From Trujillonella endophytica (GTDB lineage: Bacteria > Actinomycetota > Actinomycetes > Mycobacteriales > Geodermatophilaceae): DNA of 64,000 nt. Below, in pieces: positions 40,495-48,901 of the stretch (its first letter is position 1; each line of letters opens with the position of its first letter). The DNA is taken from contig NZ_JABGCI010000007.1 of the NCBI RefSeq assembly GCF_019799905.1, forward strand, positions 1 through 64,000, in the 5' to 3' direction. The notes under the pieces are model-generated. The model saw only the letters and a list, made by a program, of their open reading frames with translations. It was not told where the DNA came from and ran no database searches. A program made the position numbers and the translations under genes.

Positions 40495-40876
40495 GCGGAC
40501 CGCGCCGTCTTCTCCTCCGCGCGCACATCCGTCGCCGGGAGGGAGGTGCGTCGCTCCGATGCAGCCGCGCAGCGGTGCAAGACAACTTGCCCGTTCGACG
40601 ACTTGCGCTGGCACTTGCGGCTCCCGCGGAGCGGGCGTCGACGGTCGACAGAACGCCCGAGAGTGGCGGTGTCGTCACGGCTTCTCGGTTGCAGTTCTGG
40701 TTGCAGTTGACCTAGGTCGAGCTTGGTCCGGGCTCGTTCGCGATTGTTTGAAGAGGTCGCGAACCCCGTGCTCGACAGGCCCTTCCGAGCTCGGCGAACC
40801 TCAGCGAAGGCCATCAGGGCTCCCTGGCAGTGTGCGGGCCGGCCATTGGCCGACGGCGTGCGGAGTTCGGGACCGA

Positions 40877-41068
40877 TCAAGGATTGCTGCGAGGTGGCTG
40901 TTCGCAGTTGGCGAACCCGAAGTCGTCGACCAGTTGGGCTTGAGCGAAGCCCGCGACCAGCGGCCCGAACTCGGGCCCAGCCAGCGAACTGACGACGGTG
41001 CCGGAGCAGTTGTGGTCGTTCGGCTTGGGAGCGGCCACCGCTGGCGGCGCGGTGGCGAACATGACCAC
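40877..41068 (-). pseudogene. Small secreted protein, N-terminally truncated
   Basis: The frame reads MFATAPPAVAAPKPNDHNCS, then SLAGPEFGPLVAGFAQAQLV and DDFGFANC. This looks like the end of a signal peptide (cleavage after AVAA) and a small mature domain with two Cys. Upstream the frame continues as RVLAGVV and then meets the remnant of another gene, so the signal peptide start seems lost. Only the GTG at 41068 could start it, leaving a very short hydrophobic stretch. No function is known. 40483-40876 shows nothing else. Confidence 0.4.
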
Positions 41069-41079
41069 ACCAGCGAGAA

Positions 41080-41166
41080 CACGGGCAGCTGGACACCGGT
41101 CATGTGGCGGGAGTCGTCGGAGGCCAGGAAGGCGACCACCGCCGCGATGTCCTCCGGCTGGGACAC
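41080..41166 (-). pseudogene. C-terminal remnant of a short-chain dehydrogenase
   Basis: The minus strand encodes SQPEDIAAVVAFLASDDSRH followed by MTGVQLPV, the C-terminal signature of SDR oxidoreductases, which normally continues D-G-G. The rest of the enzyme is absent on both sides; the frame runs into the secreted protein fragment. It is evidence of a deletion junction at about 41080. Confidence 0.6.
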
Positions 41167-41275
41167 CGGATCAGCGCAGGATGCAGACCACGACAGCTGG
41201 GCGCGTGACCAGGCTCACCGCTAGCAATCCGCTTGCAATAGTTAGCGCTGAGCGATTTGGGTGCATAGTCAGCAC

Positions 41276-42247
41276 ATGGCCAACAACAACAAGATCGTTA
41301 ACCAGCTTCGCGCCCTCGTGCTCCTCACCAAGACCGAGGAGCAGGTTGCCCGTACTCGCATCTCGCAGGCCCGGACCGACGCCGTCCGCAGCGAGCTGAC
41401 GCAGAACGCCGACAACGCCGCGGCGCGCACGTTGGAGATCACCGAGGCCCTCCGTGGCCTCGGCGGTGTTCCGGACGTGGTGACCCCGACCCTGGGCCGG
41501 CTGTCTGCGACGCTGAAGACCACCTTCGAGCAGGCGGCTCCCTTCGAGGAGGCGCTGCTGAGCGACCTGTCGCTGGAGCACCAGCTGCTCGACCGCGCCG
41601 TCTACGTCAAGGTCCTCGCCGAGCAGGCCGGGGAGACCCAGGTGCGCCAGCTGGCCGAGAAGCTCGTCCGCGCCCACGAGGCGACCGTCGAGTGGCTGAC
41701 CGTGGTCCTCGCCGAGGAGGCCCTCGGTGGCCCGGCGGCGCTCGTCGCGACCCCGGTCCAGAAGGTCGCCGGCGGTGTGGCCCGCACGGTCAACGCCCCG
41801 GTCCGCTTCTGGGCGAACACGGTCAACAACGCCGTCGAGACCGTCAAGCATGCCGGTGAGGGGACCTCCGACCGGTTCTCCGCCGTGACCGACCGGGCGC
41901 AGTACCTCACCGAGGCCGTTCGCGAGACGCTCACCGCCGGCCGCCGCGCCTCGCTGCGTCGCGCCGAGCAGATCGCCCGCCGCGACGGCAACAAGGACGC
42001 CGCCGAGGCCGCCCGGTCCGCCCGCGAGGAGCTCGGCGACGTCTCCGCCGACGAGCTGCCGATCAAGAACTACGACCAGCTCGCCGTGGGCGACGCCCTG
42101 AAGGCCATCAAGGGCCTCAAGGAGTCACACGACATCCGCGTGATCATCCGCTACGAGGAGACCCACAAGAGCCGCGCGAACCTGGTCAGCGCCGCGCAGA
42201 CCCAGCTCGCCTCACTCGCCAAGGAGGCCGTGGGCGTCGACGCCTGA
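41276..42247 (+). CDS. Helical protein, ferritin-like N-terminus and a C-terminal LPIxxYDxL domain
   Basis: 323 residues. Residues 1-150 are helical, with LSLEHQLLDRAVYVKVLAEQ and KLVRAHEATVEWLTVVLAEE resembling the Glu/His helices of ferritin-like proteins. Residues 160-240 hold a segment like membrane- or lipid-surface-associated helices (RTVNAPVRFWANTVNNAVET). The end (LPIKNYDQLAVGDALKAIKG; VRVII-like RYEETHKSR) resembles a small C-terminal domain seen in many actinobacterial surface or lipid-droplet-associated proteins. Function is not established. The ATG at 41276 has no strong ribosome site; CATAGT lies 6 bases upstream. A strong terminator follows. Confidence 0.75.
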   Translation: MANNNKIVNQLRALVLLTKTEEQVARTRISQARTDAVRSELTQNADNAAARTLEITEALRGLGGVPDVVTPTLGRLSATLKTTFEQAAPFEEALLSDLSLEHQLLDRAVYVKVLAEQAGETQVRQLAEKLVRAHEATVEWLTVVLAEEALGGPAALVATPVQKVAGGVARTVNAPVRFWANTVNNAVETVKHAGEGTSDRFSAVTDRAQYLTEAVRETLTAGRRASLRRAEQIARRDGNKDAAEAARSAREELGDVSADELPIKNYDQLAVGDALKAIKGLKESHDIRVIIRYEETHKSRANLVSAAQTQLASLAKEAVGVDA

Positions 42248-42262
42248 TCCCCACAGGAACCC

Positions 42263-42301
42263 GGAGGGTCCACGCCCCGATCGTTGGGGTGTGGACCCTC
42301 C
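42263..42301 (+). terminator. Hairpin terminator after the ferritin-like gene
   Basis: A 16-bp stem (ggagggtccacgcccc / ggggtgtggaccctcc) with a gatcgtt loop, 15 bases after the stop. No T run follows. Confidence 0.7.
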
Positions 42302-42313
42302 GTGCGTCCGTGC

Positions 42314-42535
42314 TCAGGACGTGGTGACTGGGTCCATCCCGTCGCCGTACGTGGCAGACCATGTGCCGGGATGAGTGCCGACCGTGGGCTTCGTGGCGGT
42401 GGCGCTCGCCGCGCGATGGCAGCCGATGACGTGTGCGGCCGGAGTCGGATTGGGTTCTGGCTGGTGTGGACCGTGACTGCCCCCTCGCAGGATGGCACCG
42501 GCCGTCTCATCGTCGGCATCGATGGTGCTCGGCAT
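42314..42535 (-). CDS. Hypothetical 73-residue protein
   Basis: Open from ATG at 42535 (MPSTIDADDETAGAILRGGS) with mostly G/C third positions, rich in His, Pro, Thr and Gly. No domain, signal or partner is recognised. It lies between a terminator and a decayed methyltransferase and may be fortuitous. Confidence 0.25.
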   Translation of the reverse strand: MPSTIDADDETAGAILRGGSHGPHQPEPNPTPAAHVIGCHRAASATATKPTVGTHPGTWSATYGDGMDPVTTS

Positions 42536-42544
42536 CGGTCCAGG

Positions 42545-43192
42545 TCAGGACCGGCCGGCCTTCAGCGACCCTGATCCCAGGTAGCCCGCGCCCATAGCGA
42601 TCTCCTTCACGACCAGGTCGGGGACGCGATCCGTGAGTAGCGCCCAGGGCTGTCCGAACCCAGAGAAGGATGGGACGTAGGGCCGAATGCATTGCCGCTA
42701 CGCATGCGTTGAGGGCCAATTTCCATCGTGGGGCCCATGGCGCCGGCCGCGGCCACCGTGCCGCCGTGCTGCACGTGCTCGAGGACGTGGTCGAGGGCAG
42801 GGGCGGACTGCAGGACGTCGTGTACGGCGCAGAACAGGGTGTGGTGGGCCATCGGCAACACGGCCTGCGCCACCGGCGAGTGGATGAGCACCACGTTGTT
42901 CCAGCCGTGGGTGGTGGCTCTTCGCTGGGCGAGAGCGAGCATCTCCTCGGCGGGATCTACACCGACCACCGTGCCGGTGGGACCGACGCGGTCGACGAGC
43001 CATCGGAAGCTCCGCCCGGTTCCGCAGCCGACGTCGAGGACGACGTCACCGGGTTGTAGCGGTAGCAGGCCGACTGCGCCACGGCGATATGAGTCGAAGG
43101 GCTTCGTCCGGGCGTCGTAGCTGTGCGGCGTGCCCGTAGGCCGGCAGGGATTCAACGGTCGATGGAGTCTCGACGGGATAGGTTTCGGGCAT
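42545..43192 (-). pseudogene. SAM-dependent methyltransferase with several frameshifts
   Basis: Read from ATG 43192 (MPETYPVETPSTVESLPAYG), the protein changes frame before HSYDARTKPFDSYRRGAVGL. It then runs through an intact SAM motif (VVLDVGCGTGRSFRWLVDRV; VVGVDPAEEMLALAQRRA). It changes frame again near MGPT to KLALNACVAAMHSAL, and once more to SFSGFGQPWALLTDRVPDLV, ending KAGRS at 42545. Each segment fits one Methyltransf_25-type protein of about 215 residues, so this is a decayed gene rather than several small ones. Confidence 0.7.
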
Positions 43193-43375
43193 GGTGGGCA
43201 CCCTCGGCGACACGCTCGTGTCGGGCTGGAGCACCCATCCTGTCGCATCCGTTTCGGTTCCGGATCCTCTCCGCGCAGATGGAGGCCGGGAGCGGCACCA
43301 CCATCCTCGGATCCGCTCCCCTGGGACCACCCCTGAGTTCCTGACCGGCCCCGCTCACGGACATGGCGCGGGACA

Positions 43376-43502
43376 CATCCGCTGTCGGGGCGGTCATCAG
43401 CAGCGATACGTGCGCATGGTCGGCGCGACCGGGGCGCACCGCGGCCACCCGGTCACGCATCTCGCCGTCGAGGTTGTCGATCAGCCGCAGCGCCGCGACC
43501 AC
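43376..43502 (-). pseudogene. Fragment resembling an IS110-type transposase
   Basis: Minus-strand frame gives ALRLIDNLDGEMRDRVAAVR and HVSLLMTAPTAD, similar to the linker of IS110/IS1111 transposases before the conserved GVG motif. Only about 40 residues are recognisable. The rest of 43193-43845 has no gene I can support. Confidence 0.3.
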
Positions 43503-43845
43503 ATCGCCGGCCCGCGGCACGCCTCGAGGAGGCGACAAGCGGCGACGCCGAACAGTCACCGTGCTGCGCCGAAGCACGGCCACGGGCGCCTTCAACCTCT
43601 ACCCCCTCGGGTCGCCGGTGGCCGCCGCCGGCCAGGCATCCCGGACCTTCCGCGAACAGGTCAGCGCGCTGTCGCTCGCGGGCATCGGGGTGACCGCTCC
43701 CGGCGCCGCCTTGTCAGTGGCGCCGGTGACGCTCAACCACCGGAACAGGCCTACCGCTGCTGGACGGTCAGTGCGTTGCCTCTGACGTGTCCCTGAGGCC
43801 ACCTTCGCGGACTGTCCCGCGGCGGTCCACGTGCAGATGGCGGGG

Positions 43846-44025
43846 TCAGACGATGCGCACCTCGACATGCACATCCTCGCGGGCGGAGTGGGTGATCGCG
43901 ATGACCAGATCGACCTCCATGTCCTCGAGATCGTTGACGCTGCCGGCCGTCGTGGTGCCGACGCCGGTCACGTCGATGACCCAGTGGTCCCCCTCGGCGA
44001 TCGCGGTCGCGGTGTAGTCGGCCAT
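43846..44025 (-). CDS. HicB-like small protein (59 aa)
   Basis: A 59-residue protein, MADYTATAIAEGDHWVIDVT at the N-terminus and AREDVHVEVRIV at the end. It fits the beta-beta-alpha partial RNase-H-like fold of HicB-family antitoxins. GGAGG lies about 5 bases upstream of the ATG at 44025, and third codon positions are G/C-rich, so it is a real gene. No HicA toxin is visible on either side, only decayed DNA. It may be an orphan antitoxin left after loss of its partner, or an unrelated protein with this fold. Confidence 0.65.
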   Translation of the reverse strand: MADYTATAIAEGDHWVIDVTGVGTTTAGSVNDLEDMEVDLVIAITHSAREDVHVEVRIV

Positions 44026-44155
44026 CCGTCCTCCAAGTCGGTCCTCAGGATGTCGCAGAATGGACGCGCCAGCCCAAGACCGACCGCCGCCGCGCAGATC
44101 GCCACGCCACCCCGGGCTGGTCGAGTCAACCGAACGCTAGGCGGTCCAATGTGCC

Positions 44156-44479
44156 CTATGCCGCCACTGGGAGGGGTAGCGCGCACTCCCCAGGGCCGGC
44201 GGCTGGGACCGTTCCGGAGGACGCTGACGAGCCGGTGCTCGACAGGTCGCTGCCGAGCTGGACCTCAACACCGATGGATGCCAGGCGCGCACTCCATTCG
44301 TCATCCATAGCCGCTACCTTGTTCAGCCAGCCTTGATGGAGGGCCTCGATCTTCGACATGGCATCGTCGTACGTGCGCTGAACTGACGGATGCACCGACG
44401 ACGTTTTCTCGGTCTCTCGAGCATCGACGCCGCTGGGAGCGACCTCAGGGCGGCTTCGTTCGTCGATCTTTTTCGTCAT
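44156..44479 (-). CDS. Hydrophilic hypothetical protein (107 aa)
   Basis: 107 residues. A charged, flexible N-terminus is followed by an amphipathic helical region (VQRTYDDAMSKIEALHQGWL; KVAAMDDEWSARLASIGVEV) and a Ser/Gly/Ala-rich tail. There is no signal peptide or membrane segment. Codon use is less G/C-biased than the backbone, consistent with acquired DNA. It lies upstream of the HicB-like gene on the same strand, 130 bases away. Function is unknown. Confidence 0.45.
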   Translation of the reverse strand: MTKKIDERSRPEVAPSGVDARETEKTSSVHPSVQRTYDDAMSKIEALHQGWLNKVAAMDDEWSARLASIGVEVQLGSDLSSTGSSASSGTVPAAGPGECALPLPVAA

Positions 44480-45443
44480 GGACTGCTTATCGGCCGTCTG
44501 AGGCGGGTGCTACCGGGGCTTTGGTCCCTGTCGGCCTCTGCGCAGCCGTCCTCGTGGAAGCCGAGAGCTCCAGCGGGCTGACTACCTCGGCTCGCCTGTT
44601 GCCGCCTCTCGAGGTCGTCGTGGGCTGGTCGGGTGGGCTGAATATCGCTGAGCTGCTCAACCGGCAGATGCATCAACGACGCGAGCGGTCCCGCCAGCAG
44701 ACGCTGCGCGGATGAGCTCAGACGGTGGGCGTCAGAGCAGAAGCGGTGTCGCGCAGGGGCGACACCCTCAGCAGTTGGCAACGCTGCCCGAGACCTAGCG
44801 CCACTCAGCCATCCAAGCTCCCGCCCGAACCTGTCGGCCGCCGTCTGCCGACGCCGGCACTCGGATCCGCCGGGGTCACAGTTGGGGGGACTGCCACCTC
44901 TTCGGTTGACTCGTGCTGAAGCCGGTCTCAGGTGTGGCGGCCGACGAACGAGCCAACCTCTACCAAGCCGCTGTCCTCCGGATGACGTGGCAACCGGCGA
45001 GTCCGAGGTTGTGCGGCAGCCCACGCGAGCACTCGAAGACGCATTGGATACGGCCAGCGAGCGCCACGTGCAGTCGTCTTGTTGTCGGTCATCGGTCATT
45101 GGTCATCGGGATGACCTGCACGTCCATCGACTAGCGAACGACAGTCAGCATCAGCAAGATCAGATCGCAGGAAGGCAGCGGCCGCCCGGTGCAGGCCACC
45201 TCATTCAGGCCGGGATGCTGCTGCGCGTCGCCGCGGTGCGGGGGCGGCTGCGGGCGGCGACCTGGCTCACGGAGCTGTTCAGCCTCGTTGTCCGGACAGA
45301 GGGACGAGCACAGCCATATCGCCGCGCAGCTGCGGTCCCTCGATTGAGTCCGGTGACGGGCTCTCATCCCGTGTGGGGATGCAGTCGCGGTGTCGGGATG
45401 CCGACGTCAGGGGTGTTGTGGCATCGAGGACGTGGAGAGTCGG
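44480..45443. other. Island 1 gap with no supported gene
   Basis: Nearly 1 kb with open frames on several strands, but none with consistent codon bias, a ribosome site or a recognisable protein. A short direct repeat of ggtcat (45087-45106) overlaps a 16-base palindrome, ggtcatcgggatgacc (45101-45116), which could be a regulator site or chance. It probably represents degraded DNA upstream of the diguanylate cyclase gene. Confidence 0.4.
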
Positions 45444-46967
45444 ATGATCCGGTCGTACCTGGCGTGGCCGCGGTCGGCGGTGGCTGTTGTGGCGGCTTGT
45501 TCGCTCGGTGTGCTGGCCACCATGGTGCTGCCCGGCGCGGCGGCAACGCTGGCGTCGGATGTCACGCAGCTGTCCGCGGCGGCGATCGCCGCGGTGACCA
45601 CCTTCGGCTTCGCGCGGTCGGGCGCTGGTGGGCGGCTCCGGCTCGCGTGGGCGTCGCTGTCTGCTGCGTGTGCGTCGTGGGCGGCCGGGCAGGCCTATTG
45701 GACCGTGCTGGCCGCGCAAGGGTCCGAGCCGTTCCCGTCTCTCGCTGACGTGGGCTTCCTGGGGTTCTCCGTCCTGGCCGTCGTGGCGCTCGTCGTTCAC
45801 CCCGCGAGCGGCGGGCGGACTGGGCGCTGGCAGCGCACCTTCGACGCGGTGATGACGACCGGGGCGGTCGGGCTGGTGGGGTGGCAGACCGCGTTGGGTG
45901 CGGTGCTCCGCAACGACACCGGCCACGAGGTCGGCCCCCGCCTGTTGCTCGCCGCCTATCCGGTCAGCGACATCATCCTGGTGGTGCTGGCCGTCCTGCT
46001 GATCATCCGCACGCCTGGAGACCGCCGACCGCTGAACCTGGTGGCCATGGGCGTGACGGCGTTGGCGGTGGCCGACAGTGCCTTCACCTACCTCGCGGCG
46101 ACCAGTGCCTACGACGGCGGAACGGCGGATGTCGGCTGGACGGTGGCCTTCGTCCTGATCGCGGTCGCCGGGCTGGCTCGGCACGGATCTGTCGAGAACG
46201 ACGCGGGGGAGGACCCTCGCGGCTCGGGCAGTGTCACGGTGACGTCGCTGCTGCCCTACGTACCCGTGGTGGTAGCACTCGGCGCCGCCCTCGTGCAGGC
46301 GATGACCGGCGCGCGGCTGGGGCGGGGTGAGGAGCTCGTCGTCGCACTCGTCATCGCCATGGTGATGGCCCGGCAGTACATGACCGTGCAGGAGAACGTC
46401 CGCCTCGCCGCCAGCCTCGCCTCACGCGAAGCCGAGCTGCGCCACCTGGCCTTCCGGGACCCCCTCACCGGGCTGGCCAACCGTGCCCTGTTCATCGACC
46501 GGCTGGACCACGCGCTGGCACTGCACGCCCGCGACCTGCGCCCGGTGTCCTTGGTCTACATCGACCTCGACGGCTTCAAATTGATCAACGACACCCTGGG
46601 GCACGCCGCCGGCGACGACTTGTTGGTCCGGGTCGCCGAGCGGTTGACCGGTGCTCTGCGAGGCGGTGACACCGTCGCCCGGCTCGGTGGGGACGAGTTC
46701 GCCGTGCTTCTGGAGGACGGCGGGGATCCCGCCGACGGCACCGCCCGGATCAGCGCGGCACTGTGGACGCCGTTCGTGGTCGCCGGCGCGAGCCTGCCCG
46801 TCCGGGCCAGTGTCGGCGTCTCCGCGCTGGACCCGTCTGACTCGCCGGTGAACGCCGACGAGCTCCTGGCCCGGGCCGACAGCGCGATGTACAGCGCCAA
46901 GCGGGCCGGTGGCGGCCGCGTCGCGCGCCACACCGCCGGCTCGGCCACCACGGTGCCCACTCCCTGA
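45444..46967 (+). CDS. Membrane diguanylate cyclase (GGDEF)
   Basis: 507 residues. About 9-10 hydrophobic segments fill residues 8-310, a MASE-like sensory membrane domain of unknown ligand. The GGDEF domain starts at about 335 (FRDPLTGLANRALFIDRLDH). It has YIDLDGFKLINDTLGHAAGD, the active-site GGDEF at 415-419 and the product-inhibition I-site RGGD at 406-409. All catalytic features are intact, so it should make cyclic-di-GMP at the membrane. No EAL domain is present. The ATG at 45444 has GGAGAG 5 bases upstream. It may feed the PGA locus in island 2. Confidence 0.92.
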   Translation: MIRSYLAWPRSAVAVVAACSLGVLATMVLPGAAATLASDVTQLSAAAIAAVTTFGFARSGAGGRLRLAWASLSAACASWAAGQAYWTVLAAQGSEPFPSLADVGFLGFSVLAVVALVVHPASGGRTGRWQRTFDAVMTTGAVGLVGWQTALGAVLRNDTGHEVGPRLLLAAYPVSDIILVVLAVLLIIRTPGDRRPLNLVAMGVTALAVADSAFTYLAATSAYDGGTADVGWTVAFVLIAVAGLARHGSVENDAGEDPRGSGSVTVTSLLPYVPVVVALGAALVQAMTGARLGRGEELVVALVIAMVMARQYMTVQENVRLAASLASREAELRHLAFRDPLTGLANRALFIDRLDHALALHARDLRPVSLVYIDLDGFKLINDTLGHAAGDDLLVRVAERLTGALRGGDTVARLGGDEFAVLLEDGGDPADGTARISAALWTPFVVAGASLPVRASVGVSALDPSDSPVNADELLARADSAMYSAKRAGGGRVARHTAGSATTVPTP

Positions 46968-47494
46968 CCGGACACCGGACAGCCACTCCTGGCTGCCGAC
47001 AGCGGGATCGCGCATCAGGCGAGGCGCCGTGGGCCCCCTTGTCGATGGAGACGCGAGGGCAGTCGACATCATCGCGAGTGGCTTGACAACCATGTAGTCC
47101 TGCGGCGATGTCGTCGATTGGGACTGCCCGCTTCGTTCGGCCCCTGGCCCGGAGCGTCCACTCCGCAGTCAACGTTGGTTGAGTCGTGACACGTGAAGCG
47201 AGCTGCGCTCTCATAGCCAGCCGATCCCACTCAACGCGGACAAAAAACCCTCAACGCGTTCTTGCACGAATCCAGTCGGTCTCACATTGGAGCCGGCGCC
47301 TTGCTTCACGAGCGGCCGACTGCGGTGAAGGTGGGGACAAGCGCCGGGCGAGAGGTCATTGAAGATTCGGAGGTGGCGGTTCCGAGCAGTCCTGTCGTTG
47401 CCTCGATTGGCTCCCGGCACTGTGCGACTAGTGGTTGCGGTACTAGCACCGCGGGCGTCTTCTCGTTGCCGGATCGGTCGCGCACGGTGTCCTG
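46968..47494. other. Gap without a supported gene
   Basis: 527 bases between the diguanylate cyclase and EamA genes. Short open frames exist, but none has a plausible ribosome site, codon bias or recognisable product. No clear terminator or promoter is visible. Confidence 0.4.
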
Positions 47495-48322
47495 GTGGTG
47501 ACTGGCCTACTTCTGGCGTTGTCCGCCGGGGTGCTGTGGGGAACGGCCGACTTCACTGGAGGCCGGCTGAGTCGGCGGCTGCCGCTGCTGGTGGTGGTCG
47601 TCTGCAGTCAGGGTGCGGGCCTTGCAGCGCTGCTCCTGGTCATGGTCACGCGAGGACACATCGCCGCAGGAGCGGTTGGCTGGGGCGTGGTGGCCGGGGT
47701 GCTCTCGCTGGGGAGCGTCACCTGCTTCTACCGAGCGCTTGCGGTCGGGACGATGAGCGTGGTCGCTCCGCTGGTGGCCGCCTCTGCCGCGGTCCCCGTG
47801 CTGGCGGGGGTCTTCGGTGGTGAACAGCCTGGGGTGGCGGCTGCGTCGGGCATCGTGCTGGCGTTGGCTGGAATCGTGTTGGTGACTGGACAGGTGGCGG
47901 TCGAGCCGCCGCTGGACCACCGACTCAGCGTCGTCCTGGCGGTGGCGGCCGCGCTGTTCGCCGGAGCCCAGCTCGTCGCACTGCAGCGCGCCGGCGCCAT
48001 CGACGCGTTGACCGGAGTGGCCGCCAGTAGAGCCATGAGCGTCGCAGTCCTCGTCTGCGCGCTGATCTTCAGCCGAGTGTCCGCGCCGGCGCGATGCCTA
48101 CCGGCTGCAGCGATGGTGGGGCTGCTCGACACCGGGGCCAACCTGGCCTTCACCGTGGCGAGTGCGCGGTCGCTGTTGTCGTTGACCGCGGTGCTCGCCA
48201 GCGTCTACCCCGTGGTCACGGTCGCTCTCGCGCGGGTGTTGCTGCACGAGCGCCTGCGTCGGTCTCAGTGGATCGGCGCCTCCCTGTCGATGACGGGTGT
48301 CCTGCTGATCGTCAGCGGATGA
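47495..48322 (+). CDS. EamA/DMT family transporter
   Basis: 275 residues with ten hydrophobic segments arranged as two EamA repeats: LLLALSAGVLWGTADFTGGR through ASGIVLALAGIVLVTG, and VLAVAAALFAGAQLVALQRA through SQWIGASLSMTGVLLIVSG. DMT transporters export small metabolites such as amino acids or act as permeases; the substrate is unknown. The first of two adjacent GTG codons is used. It is the last gene of island 1, just before its right att site. Confidence 0.85.
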   Translation: MVTGLLLALSAGVLWGTADFTGGRLSRRLPLLVVVVCSQGAGLAALLLVMVTRGHIAAGAVGWGVVAGVLSLGSVTCFYRALAVGTMSVVAPLVAASAAVPVLAGVFGGEQPGVAAASGIVLALAGIVLVTGQVAVEPPLDHRLSVVLAVAAALFAGAQLVALQRAGAIDALTGVAASRAMSVAVLVCALIFSRVSAPARCLPAAAMVGLLDTGANLAFTVASARSLLSLTAVLASVYPVVTVALARVLLHERLRRSQWIGASLSMTGVLLIVSG

Positions 48323-48594
48323 CGTCGGGCCGCACGGCGCGCGGGGGAGTGGTGCAGCAACAGGTGCGGCCAGCGCACCGCGACGGCGGCGAATCGGACC
48401 GAACGACGGCGAACACCTCAGGCGCCTCAAGAGGACCGCCGGCACGGTGCCGAACGTCCCCGACCACCCGCCCTCGCCCACGGCGAGAACGCCTGTTGTT
48501 GCCTGGCGAGGGGTCGTCCGCGATGACCCTCTTATATCCCGCCTGAGCTGCGAAGATGGACGCCGAGGGACTTCTTTGAACCCGCTGCCATCGC

Positions 48595-48637
48595 CTGGGG
48601 GTCAAGGGGTCGCAGGTTCACATCCTGTCAGCCCGAC
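48595..48637 (+). repeat. att copy 2 (boundary of islands 1 and 2)
   Basis: 43 bases identical to the tRNA-Pro 3' end at 35345-35387 except for one base (A to C in the T loop). The 5' half of a tRNA is absent, so this is an att site and not a tRNA gene. Confidence 0.88.
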
Positions 48638-48650
48638 ACGCGTGAGCGAG

Positions 48651-48690
48651 CTCAGGGGCCGTCTCCGGGGAACCGGGGGCGGCCCCTGAG
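48651..48690 (+). terminator. Hairpin copy 2 after the att repeat
   Basis: Arms ctcaggggcc / ggcccctgag enclose a partly paired centre. It is the counterpart of the hairpin behind the intact tRNA-Pro gene and duplicates its position relative to the att core. 48691-48901 holds nothing else. Confidence 0.6.
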
Positions 48691-48901
48691 CCATGTGGCG
48701 TCCACGGCCGGCGAACCCGCAGCTCGGGGCATGGGCCTCTGACCCGCGAACGAGAGCGCGCCGAGAGCCTGCGTTCCGCTGCGACGCGGCCCGGCGCTTC
48801 GTACGCCACTGACGTGTCCCGACACCGATGGCGGGTAGAGCCCTGCCTCGAGCAGGAGCCTCGGAGTCCGTTCGAGTTGCCGCGATTCCGGAGGAGGGTG
48901 C

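Larger units (their letters stand above)
35388..48637. mobile_element. Genomic island 1 at tRNA-Pro (largely decayed)
   Basis: 13.2 kb bounded by the tRNA-Pro 3' end and its copy at 48595-48637. It holds a broken tyrosine integrase and an excisionase-like gene at the tRNA end, an IS110-family element and several decayed genes. Codon use is more mixed than in the backbone. It resembles the remnant of an actinobacterial integrative element whose backbone has been lost. Being next to the tRNA, it probably inserted after island 2. Confidence 0.8.

Noticed and set aside
42507..42719. Separate small gene starting MALNACVAAMHSAL
   Set aside because: It is one frame-shifted segment of the decayed methyltransferase.
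44476..45099. 207-codon minus-strand open frame in island 1
   Set aside because: No codon bias, domain, ribosome site or hydrophobic pattern; Arg/Ser/Ala composition typical of non-coding GC-rich DNA.
48595..48637. Second and third tRNA-Pro genes (also 58086-58127)
   Set aside because: Only the 3' part from the anticodon loop onward is present; the acceptor 5' strand and D arm are missing, so these are att remnants.
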